The notes under the pieces are model-generated. The model saw nothing but the letters and a program-made list of their open reading frames with translations, was not told the DNA's origin and made no database searches. This document shows positions 1 to 5,226 of a DNA stretch of 13,298 bases, one piece after another; positions within the stretch are counted from its first letter, which is position 1; every line of letters begins with the position of its first letter. Where the stretch lies: positions 1-13,298 of the forward strand of contig CASFSH010000218.1 in NCBI GenBank assembly GCA_949297205.1. Reading direction: 5' to 3'. Source of the stretch: an uncultured Bacillota bacterium (GTDB lineage: Bacteria > Bacillota > Clostridia > UBA1381). The position numbers were made by a program, and so were the translations under genes.

Positions 1-973
1 ACAGATTAGCTTCCAAATCTTCTTTTGATTTGGAAGGCTTAACGATTTCCGCATCAAATGTTGCTTCTTTTCCTTCATTTACTTCCTTTACAGCCGCTTC
101 CAGTTTTGCTTTATCAAGCTTTACCCCTACGGCATGTTCCGTAACAATTATTTTGCCGTCTTCTGTTTTTTCATATGCCGCATCTTTTGGTTCTTTCACC
201 AATTCATCATAAACGGCATTTACTTCCAGTTTATCTGGCTGTGCATAATCAAGTGTAACTGCAATATCATTCTTTTCTCCCATTGATACAGCATTTATAA
301 ATTCTTCTTTTGCAACAGAAGTATCATGATTCTGTCCGGACACTCCGGGTTTTATGGTTATACTGTTTTCACCGAAAATATACTCGGGTTCGGTTGAAAC
401 ACCGTTTATCTCTGTACCGAAATTAAATAAAACCTGCCCAAGCGCCTCATCATCATATACCAACACAAGAGGTATATCTTCTTTTGAAAAAATAAGTTTT
501 ATGCTGTCAAAGGAATTTTTAAATATATTTGAATTTTTACCCACACCTATTGCATTGTTAACGGTTTCTTCCACATTTACTTCAAGCCCTATATCACTTG
601 CCAAAATCTGTGAACTTTTTCCTTCGGAAGTAACCGTAAAAACTTCATCCGATTTAAGGATTCCTGAAACAGTGCTCTTTAGTTCTTCCGTATTCATACC
701 GCCTACATCAACACCTGCAACAAATACATTTTCTGCAGCTTTATTTTTAGGCAATGTCAAAGAATATCCTGTAAATGCAGCAAACAAAACTACAATAACA
801 ACTACAGGAATGATAACAGCTTTTTTATTTATTTCCTTTTTATTTGATTTTTTTTCGGTATTTTTACCGGTCTTAACTTGAGAAGCATTTCTTTTTCTCG
901 GAGAATAAGAAAACTCATCCTCTTTAATATCCTGAGAAATGTTTTTCTCCTTTTCATTCATTGTTGCACTCAT
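1..973 (-). CDS. VanW/YoaR-type membrane-anchored protein, 3' part missing
   Basis: The frame is open from an ATG at 971-973 to the window edge, giving about 324 residues; the stop lies outside. A good site (AGGTGGG) sits about 10 nt before the ATG. Residues 1-51 are charged and lysine-rich (cytoplasmic), residues about 52-70 form one hydrophobic membrane anchor, and the rest would be extracellular. Just after the anchor comes VFVAGVDVGGM, the turn that typically opens the putative peptidoglycan-binding (PG_binding_4) repeats of VanW/YoaR-family proteins, followed by mixed alpha/beta repeats. In that family a VanW or L,D-transpeptidase-like domain follows; here it would be beyond the edge and is not seen. 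The likely role is at the cell wall. It starts 22 nt after the ykgJ-type gene ends and is probably co-transcribed with it. The family call rests on the N-terminal half only. Confidence 0.72.
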   Translation of the reverse strand, partial: MSATMNEKEKNISQDIKEDEFSYSPRKRNASQVKTGKNTEKKSNKKEINKKAVIIPVVVIVVLFAAFTGYSLTLPKNKAAENVFVAGVDVGGMNTEELKSTVSGILKSDEVFTVTSEGKSSQILASDIGLEVNVEETVNNAIGVGKNSNIFKNSFDSIKLIFSKEDIPLVLVYDDEALGQVLFNFGTEINGVSTEPEYIFGENSITIKPGVSGQNHDTSVAKEEFINAVSMGEKNDIAVTLDYAQPDKLEVNAVYDELVKEPKDAAYEKTEDGKIIVTEHAVGVKLDKAKLEAAVKEVNEGKEATFDAEIVKPSKSKEDLEANL

Positions 974-995
974 TTATATTAAACCCACCTTTATT

Positions 996-1514
996 CTATT
1001 CAAAAAATTTCATATATTCATCAAGCTGTCTTGAATATGTATCCAAAAATGTATAAACTTCTTTGTTCTTGGTTAAAATATTAAAACATTTGTGAATATT
1101 CTTTACAAAATTGGGTGTATATTCATTAATGTACAGCCCTTTTGCAAGCGGACAGATTCCTTTTGCCCTCGGATCAATTATTATTTCAAGCTTTCCGTCG
1201 GAATTAAGATACGGAGTCAGCGGAAATATTCTACACGCCAGCGGTCTCTGATAACGATCACACTTTCCGTTGCAAAAAAGTATGGGAACTCTGATATTCT
1301 TTCCGTTATATTTATATTCCAAATCGGAATATTCTATTTTCATCCATGAAGGATTTAGCAGTTTATATACATTTTTTTCTCCCGGAAACAAATACATTCC
1401 GCTGTCTTTTCCTTTACAGCATATCTTTCCACACAATTGACCGCAATCAGCTTTAATCGGTGTGACATCATCAAAAAGACGATACAGCTGCAAATATACA
1501 TATGCAGAATTCAT
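996..1514 (-). CDS. YkgJ-family cysteine-cluster (CxxxCxxxCC) protein
   Basis: 172 residues. The cysteine pattern is C24, C28, C32-C33, then C81, C85 and C94 (FCNGKC...PLACRIFPL), plus C121 (ICPL) and C143. This is the arrangement of the YkgJ / 'zinc- or iron-chelating CxxCxxCC' family (PF03692), proposed to bind a metal or Fe-S cluster. Some members are linked to flagellin N-methylation, but no flagellar gene is present, so the substrate is unknown. The ATG at 1512-1514 follows AAGGAG (1525-1530) at a 10-nt spacing. It is the first gene of a probable two-gene operon with the VanW-type gene. It is preceded by an unusually long, structured leader (about 225 nt) with two candidate promoters, implying tight control. 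I am confident of the family and not of the function. Confidence 0.83.
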   Translation of the reverse strand: MNSAYVYLQLYRLFDDVTPIKADCGQLCGKICCKGKDSGMYLFPGEKNVYKLLNPSWMKIEYSDLEYKYNGKNIRVPILFCNGKCDRYQRPLACRIFPLTPYLNSDGKLEIIIDPRAKGICPLAKGLYINEYTPNFVKNIHKCFNILTKNKEVYTFLDTYSRQLDEYMKFFE

Positions 1515-1550
1515 ATATCCAATACTCCTTTACAGTAAGTTATAACCTAA

Positions 1551-1671
1551 GCGCAGATATCCCCTGCCTCAACAGGCGGCAGGTTTTCTTTCAGAATTTC
1601 AGTGGCAGTTATAATCTCCCACTGAAGCACTGAGGAGATTACGTTCCCTGAACAGGTTTTTTATCTGTCGC
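1551..1671 (-). ncRNA. Candidate structured leader RNA with H-type pseudoknot, upstream of ykgJ
   Basis: Read on the minus strand, GCG-A-CAGATA (1671-1662) pairs with TATCTG-CGC (1559-1551), closing a 121-nt domain. Inside it, AATCTCC (1640-1634) pairs with GGAGATT (1619-1613). The loop sequence TTCAGTG (1626-1620) pairs with CACTGAA (1604-1598), forming an H-type pseudoknot with two 7-bp stems, two 7-nt loops and no nucleotide at the junction. A third hairpin, CCTGCC/GGCAGG, lies at 1583-1578 / 1568-1563, and a separate small hairpin (AGCAG/CTGCT) at 1696-1710 lies 5' of the domain. The ykgJ Shine-Dalgarno starts 20 nt after the closing stem. I recognise no known riboswitch signature. A 6S-like or stand-alone RNA is possible. 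The pairings are seen by eye; function is inference. Confidence 0.5.
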
Positions 1672-1744
1672 AATTTCTCCGTTTTGTGTATGTGAAGCAG
1701 AAACGCTGCTCCGATTTAAATTTATAATCTTTTTGCTATATTAT

Positions 1745-1773
1745 ATTGTACCACAAGAAAACATTAAAAACAA
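1745..1773 (-). promoter_or_regulatory. Sigma-A-type promoter for the ykgJ leader (proximal)
   Basis: On the minus strand the -35 is TTGTTT (1768-1773) and the -10 is TACAAT (1745-1750), with a 17-nt spacer. The transcript would start near 1738, giving a leader of about 225 nt before the ykgJ ATG. The -35 hexamer overlaps the left end of the palindrome at 1770-1800. Confidence 0.6.
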
Positions 1774-1800
1774 TAGATAAAATCGTATTTTTTCTATTGT
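1770..1800. repeat. 31-bp imperfect palindrome, candidate operator
   Basis: The arms are ACAATAGA-T-AAAAT and ATTTT-T-TCTATTGT around a central CGT: 13 of 14 arm positions pair, with one T-T mismatch. It touches the -35 of the proximal promoter and the -10 of the distal one, as an operator would. It does not match the PerR, Fur, CodY or CIRCE consensus. It could also fold as an AT-rich hairpin. Confidence 0.45.
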
Positions 1801-1823
1801 AACACAAAATATAAATTTGTTAA
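1796..1823 (-). promoter_or_regulatory. Second sigma-A-type promoter for the ykgJ leader (distal)
   Basis: On the minus strand the -35-like box is TTAACA (1818-1823) and the -10 is TACAAT (1796-1801), with a 16-nt spacer. The -10 overlaps the right end of the palindrome at 1770-1800, so a protein bound there could affect both promoters. Confidence 0.4.
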
Positions 1824-2075
1824 AATTCCATAAAAAAACTAAACAATTCCGTCACATTTTAAAATTTTAAAATTTATATAGATTTATATGCCGTCATTCC
1901 CGTTTTACAATTACCTCAGAATGCTTAAAATTCGCTTTTAAAGCCTTGTAAAATATATTTATATGTTTATTATATCCTTATATGCAAAAAAAGATTTTAA
2001 CGGTTTATTCTATATTATACAAATATCCGTCACTCAGGTTAGTTCTTAATTATTTTGTAATTTTTTACATGGTAT
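1824..2075. other. AT-rich intergenic stretch, no gene seen
   Basis: This is the middle of the gene-free region between ykgJ and the M23 gene. It is very AT-rich and has no convincing open frame with a ribosome binding site. A weak minus-strand promoter-like pair (TTGTAA, 16 nt, TATAAA) can be drawn within about 1880-1912, but nothing else supports it. Confidence 0.5.
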
Positions 2076-2103
2076 GTATATTTCGTTTTTTTCCGGCAAT
2101 ACT
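2076..2103 (+). promoter_or_regulatory. Sigma-F-type (forespore) promoter of the SpoIIQ-like gene
   Basis: GTATA (2076-2080) and GGCAATACT (2095-2103), separated by 14 nt, match the Bacillus sigma-F pattern (GYATA, about 15 nt, GGnnAnAnT). The predicted start near 2110 is about 45 nt before the TTG start codon at 2154. No sigma-A promoter of comparable quality is seen in the 100 nt before the gene. spoIIQ is a classic sigma-F target, so promoter and protein support each other. Confidence 0.5.
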
Positions 2104-2153
2104 AAAAACAGACAAATCATAAAAATTACAGTTATTCGAAAGGATTGATTGAA

Positions 2154-2924
2154 TTGAAAAATAAAAGACCGTTTAAACTTTCAAAAGGTGGGTTATACAT
2201 AGCCCTGTGCTGCTGTGCTCTGGTAATTGCAGCAATAGGCTATGCAGGAAACAAACAGAACATTGACAATGAAAACGACTCGATATTAAATATTGTCGAC
2301 AGCGATATTAACGAAAAACAATCCGAAATTTTATACGATTATGATACGGATTTTGAAGATGATACAGATATTGTAACTGTAACCGATGATGTTTCGGATA
2401 TGACCGATGATTATAATACGGAAGATTTATCGGAAGACAGCGACGCAAGTGTTTCCGAAGATGATACAACAGAAACCGAAACCGCTGTATCAAAAACCGT
2501 TGAAGTTGAGGAATTTAAACTTAAAATGCCTGTTGAAGGATCGGTTTTATCCGCATTTTCAGGTGATGAACTGATCTACAACGAAATATTATCCGACTGG
2601 AGAACTCACAACGGTATTGACATATCCTGTGATGCGGACTCAGCCATATATTGTGCAGCATCGGGAATAGTAACCGACATCTACGACAACGAACTTGGCA
2701 AAAATGTTCAGGTAGACCATCAAAACGGATATGTTACGGTTTATGCAAATCTTTCCGATCAGATTGAGGTAGCTGTCGGTGACACCGTATCGGAAGGTAC
2801 TCTTATCGGAAAAGCCGGTTCTGAATCGGTAGGTGATTTTACTTCAGATCCTCATCTTCATTTTGAAGTTTTGTGTAACGGAAAATACCTTGACCCCACA
2901 GAACTGTTAATCAATGAACAATAA
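2154..2924 (+). CDS. M23 (LytM) peptidase-like membrane protein, SpoIIQ-like
   Basis: The preferred start is TTG at 2154, 9 nt after AAAGGA (2139-2144). The upstream TTG at 2145 abuts that site and is unlikely. The product has 256 residues: a short basic N-terminus, one membrane helix at about 12-31, a very acidic linker (about 36-118) and a LytM/M23 domain from about 123. Metal ligands are in place: H152 and D156 (THNGID) and the HLH at 234-236. The usual catalytic His of the Y-x-H-L motif is Asn (YANL), so hydrolase activity may be weak or absent. A single N-terminal anchor, a degenerate or special LytM domain, and a sigma-F-type promoter fit SpoIIQ, the forespore partner of SpoIIIAH in engulfment. 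spoIID, its frequent neighbour, is absent. An ordinary M23 wall enzyme is the alternative. It converges on the kduI operon. Confidence 0.82.
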   Translation: MKNKRPFKLSKGGLYIALCCCALVIAAIGYAGNKQNIDNENDSILNIVDSDINEKQSEILYDYDTDFEDDTDIVTVTDDVSDMTDDYNTEDLSEDSDASVSEDDTTETETAVSKTVEVEEFKLKMPVEGSVLSAFSGDELIYNEILSDWRTHNGIDISCDADSAIYCAASGIVTDIYDNELGKNVQVDHQNGYVTVYANLSDQIEVAVGDTVSEGTLIGKAGSESVGDFTSDPHLHFEVLCNGKYLDPTELLINEQ

Positions 2925-3022
2925 ATAATATGCAAAACAATTTAGTTTTATAATATATTGCATTATAAACTTTTCATAGCCATTTATTATTCAATTTTAA
3001 AAATATTTTATAGTATACCATA

Positions 3023-3055
3023 AAAATAAACGCCCTGTATAAAGGCGTTTATTTT
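3023..3055. terminator. Bidirectional intrinsic terminator
   Basis: AAAATAAACGCC (3023-3034) and GGCGTTTATTTT (3044-3055) form a perfect 12-bp stem with a 9-nt loop. A/T runs on both sides give a U tract in either direction. It lies between the convergent M23 gene and the CBS gene, whose stop codon begins at 3059 on the minus strand. Confidence 0.9.
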
Positions 3056-3056
3056 A

Positions 3057-3473
3057 TTAATTTTCAAAATTCGAATAAAAATATTTTATTAAATCACGTC
3101 TTGTGACAATTCCTATAAAGTATCCTCTGTCATCAACCACAGGGACAAAGTTTTGATCCATTGCTTTTACAAAAAGTTCCTCCATTGTTGCTGTAATTTT
3201 TACGGCAGGATTTTTGCCAGGTTTCATAATGTCACTGACCTTTATATGCTCCTCTTTTTTTATATCAACCTGTTCCTCAGTATTTTCACCTTTAATTACA
3301 TACCATAAAAAATCCCCTTCGCTGATTGTAGTCAGATAATGTCCTTCCTTGTCAAGTACGGGAATGGCTGTATATCCGTGATAGCACATCTTCTCAAGTC
3401 CCTGTCTTACCGAAAAATCATCAAGCAAATAAGATACTTCATTTTTGGGTTTCAGGAAAAATGCCAAGTTCAT
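3057..3473 (-). CDS. Stand-alone two-CBS-domain protein (possible nucleotide sensor)
   Basis: 138 residues made almost entirely of two CBS modules: about 8-62 (TAIPVLDKEGHYLTTISEGDFL) and about 79-134 (VPVVDDRGYFIGIVTRRDLI), with a charged linker between. No catalytic or membrane domain is attached. Small paired-CBS proteins usually bind adenine nucleotides. The Bacillus/Listeria CbpB (YkuL) protein, a c-di-AMP binder that controls the stringent synthetase, has similar size and layout, but I cannot establish orthology by eye. The start is supported by AGAGGA about 8 nt upstream. It is last in the kduI operon (32 nt after the preceding gene) and directly before the terminator. A regulatory link to sugar metabolism is inference only. 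Confidence 0.82.
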   Translation of the reverse strand: MNLAFFLKPKNEVSYLLDDFSVRQGLEKMCYHGYTAIPVLDKEGHYLTTISEGDFLWYVIKGENTEEQVDIKKEEHIKVSDIMKPGKNPAVKITATMEELFVKAMDQNFVPVVDDRGYFIGIVTRRDLIKYFYSNFEN

Positions 3474-3505
3474 TTTTTCTTCCTCTCTTTACTTTAATGC
3501 TCTTA

Positions 3506-4297
3506 TCATTTTAAAAGTTTTCCGTAAACTTCAATCTGACTCAACGCCGCCCATGACAGTGGATTTGATGCCTGTTTAAAATCAGTTAAATGAATACTGT
3601 CCGTTATGTACTTTTTATCCAATGTTAATGTTTGACCTTTGTTGCTTTTTACAAAGTTTACAGGTATTCTTGTACCGTCGGACAGCTCAATGGTAAGCGA
3701 TTTCCAGTATGTATCATGGTCATCTTTAAAATCCGCTCTCAAATAAAATATAATTTTATCAATTTCGGCTTTTTTTCCAAAATAAAGATAATACTCAATA
3801 TCTTCCCTTGCACCGCCGGCATAAGACTGATAAGGATACATACCGTGACCGTCCTGATAAATACATCCGTCAATTGAATTTCTTTCCTCAAACCATGCCT
3901 CATCCCGTGTTACATGATTTGCTTTTGCATAGGGAAAATATCTTTCTTCATATCTTTTTGCACTGCTGTTTAGGGCAATATTTCTGTATGAATATATTTC
4001 TTCATCTTCTGCTTCGGATACAATTATTGTATTTTTCTCTTTTGTCCATGCATCTTCTTTATATGCAACTCTTTTTTCACCGAATGGAATTGAATATTCA
4101 AAAACTCCGCCAGGAACATATACTATCGACTCGCAAAGACTTTCATCCAATTTAATTTTTATAAATTCGCAGTCTGTGAGTGTAATAACTATTTTATCTC
4201 CCTCACAATAGACTTTATTATATTCTGCGGTAATATTTTTTCCGCTTTGCGAAAATACCACATTATCGTTTTTATCTTTAATTTCTAACAGTAACAT
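3506..4297 (-). CDS. Discoidin-like, probable carbohydrate-binding protein next to kduI
   Basis: 263 residues, with no signal peptide or membrane segment, so probably cytoplasmic. Residues 1-100 form a beta-rich N-terminal part without a recognised motif. Residues about 105-259 look like a galactose-binding / F5-8 type C (discoidin) fold. They begin with NIALNSSAKR, continue through RNSIDG and the aromatic-rich GMYPYQSYAGG, then YYLYFGKKAEIDKIIFYLRADF, and end in the typical ALSQIEVYG strand. Similar proteins occur in Firmicutes uronate or pectin loci (from memory of the family). It starts 15 nt after kduI ends, behind GGGAGA, and is clearly co-transcribed with it. A role in binding uronate or pectin-derived sugars is inference. 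An unrecognised enzyme such as a lyase or sugar-acid isomerase is possible. Confidence 0.65.
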   Translation of the reverse strand: MLLLEIKDKNDNVVFSQSGKNITAEYNKVYCEGDKIVITLTDCEFIKIKLDESLCESIVYVPGGVFEYSIPFGEKRVAYKEDAWTKEKNTIIVSEAEDEEIYSYRNIALNSSAKRYEERYFPYAKANHVTRDEAWFEERNSIDGCIYQDGHGMYPYQSYAGGAREDIEYYLYFGKKAEIDKIIFYLRADFKDDHDTYWKSLTIELSDGTRIPVNFVKSNKGQTLTLDKKYITDSIHLTDFKQASNPLSWAALSQIEVYGKLLK

Positions 4298-4312
4298 ATC
4301 TTTTCTCCCAAA

Positions 4313-5143
4313 TTACATTAAATCAGATGTTTTTACATGATCCATATCATCAAATTCCTGATTTTCACCGCACATTGCCCATATAAACGAATATGCTCTT
4401 GTACCAACTCCGCTGTGAATTGACCAGCTCGGACTAATTACAGCTTCTTCATTATGCATAACAATATGTCTTGTTTCATTAGGTTCTCCCATCATATGAA
4501 ATACCACGCTGTCCTCGTCCATATCAAGATATAAATATACCTCCATACGTCTGTCATGTGTATGACAGGGCATTGTATTCCATACTGACCCTTCCGAAAG
4601 CTGTGTCAAGCCCATTGCAAGCTGACAGCTTTTCATTACTTCAGGATGTATATATTGATTAATAACTCTCTTATTTGCATCTTTTCCCTCACCGCAGGGA
4701 ACTTTCTTTGCTTTTGTTATATCAATTTTAACAATAGGATATTCTTTATGTGCCGGACATGAGCTTATATAAAATTTTGCAGGGTTGTCCTTATTTACAC
4801 TTTTAAATGTTATATCTTTATTTCCGCGTCCGATATAAATTCCGTCTCTCGGGTTCATATGATATTCAACGCCGTCGACGGTTATAACGCCTTCTCCGCC
4901 TATATTAATACATCCCATTTCACGTCTTTCAAGGAAATAATCTGCCGCAAGTTCTTTTCCCGCTTCAAGCTTCAATTCTTTTTCAACCGGCATTGCGCCT
5001 GCGGTTATAATTCTGTCAATATGGCTGTATACCATTTTAAGATTGTCTTTTGTAAACAAATCCTGAATTAAAAATTCCTCTCTTAATCTTTCTGTTGTAT
5101 AATGTTTTACATCTTTTGCGTTTGACGCATTTCTTACTTCCAT
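4313..5143 (-). CDS. kduI: 5-dehydro-4-deoxy-D-glucuronate isomerase (KduI)
   Basis: KduI (EC 5.3.1.17) converts 5-keto-4-deoxyuronate, from pectin or other polyuronide breakdown, to 2,5-diketo-3-deoxygluconate in the cytoplasm. The cupin metal site is complete: H194 and H196 (CHTHDRRMEVYLYLD), E201 and H243 (SIHSG), equivalent to H196/H198/E203/H245 of the E. coli enzyme. I use the ATG at 5143 rather than the in-frame ATG at 5176. GGAGG (5150-5154) lies 6 nt before it, and the product of 276 residues matches the family length (about 276-278). It heads a short operon with a discoidin-like gene and a CBS gene. The usual partners (kduD, kdgK, kdgA, pectate lyases) are absent from the window, so it is either isolated or part of a scattered pathway. 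Confidence 0.95.
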   Translation of the reverse strand: MEVRNASNAKDVKHYTTERLREEFLIQDLFTKDNLKMVYSHIDRIITAGAMPVEKELKLEAGKELAADYFLERREMGCINIGGEGVITVDGVEYHMNPRDGIYIGRGNKDITFKSVNKDNPAKFYISSCPAHKEYPIVKIDITKAKKVPCGEGKDANKRVINQYIHPEVMKSCQLAMGLTQLSEGSVWNTMPCHTHDRRMEVYLYLDMDEDSVVFHMMGEPNETRHIVMHNEEAVISPSWSIHSGVGTRAYSFIWAMCGENQEFDDMDHVKTSDLM

Positions 5144-5149
5144 TTTTAT

Positions 5150-5174
5150 CCTCCGTTTTGCCGTCATTTGCGGC
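5150..5174 (-). promoter_or_regulatory. GCCG/CGGC hairpin directly before the kduI ribosome binding site
   Basis: In the minus-strand RNA, GCCG (5174-5171) can pair with CGGC (5163-5160) around a 7-nt loop, ending 5 nt before the GGAGG site at 5154-5150. It resembles, more weakly, the repeat that precedes birA and mutS2 (TGCCGCAA...CGGC...GAGG). It also spans the rejected upstream start region, which supports that region being untranslated. Confidence 0.35.
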
Positions 5175-5214
5175 ATTTAATTTTTATTTTTATTTATCAT
5201 AATACCGAATTATC

Positions 5215-5226
5215 ATTTTGCAAAAT
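5215..5226. promoter_or_regulatory. 12-bp palindrome upstream of kduI
   Basis: ATTTTGCAAAAT is a perfect palindrome ending in the last base of the htpG stop codon, 72 nt before the kduI ATG. A TATTAT -10-like box lies just downstream of it on the minus strand, with only a weak -35, so the palindrome sits where an operator could be. It is short and AT-rich, so chance is a real possibility. Confidence 0.25.

Noticed and set aside
1561..1660. Cobalamin riboswitch-like words (GGGAA, GCCACTG, ACCTGCC) in the ykgJ leader on the minus strand
   Set aside because: The words occur, but the GGTG-AAAATCCG block is missing, the spacing is far too short for a B12 riboswitch, and neither downstream gene is linked to cobalamin.
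1551..1740. 6S RNA as the identity of the ykgJ leader
   Set aside because: Length and a closing stem are compatible. However, the pseudoknot, the GC hairpin on the 3' side, and direct continuation into the ykgJ ribosome binding site do not fit a typical 6S layout. I keep it only as an alternative.
2145..2153. TTG at 2145 as the start of the M23 gene
   Set aside because: It directly abuts the AAAGGA site with no spacer. The TTG at 2154 has a normal 9-nt spacing.
3023..3055. Mobile element end or attachment site at the 12-bp inverted repeat
   Set aside because: Its position between convergent genes and its flanking A/T runs explain it fully as a bidirectional terminator.
5144..5176. Extra 11 residues at the start of KduI from the ATG at 5176
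   Set aside because: The ATG at 5143 has GGAGG at ideal spacing and gives the family length. The upstream ATG has only an A/T-rich stretch before it.
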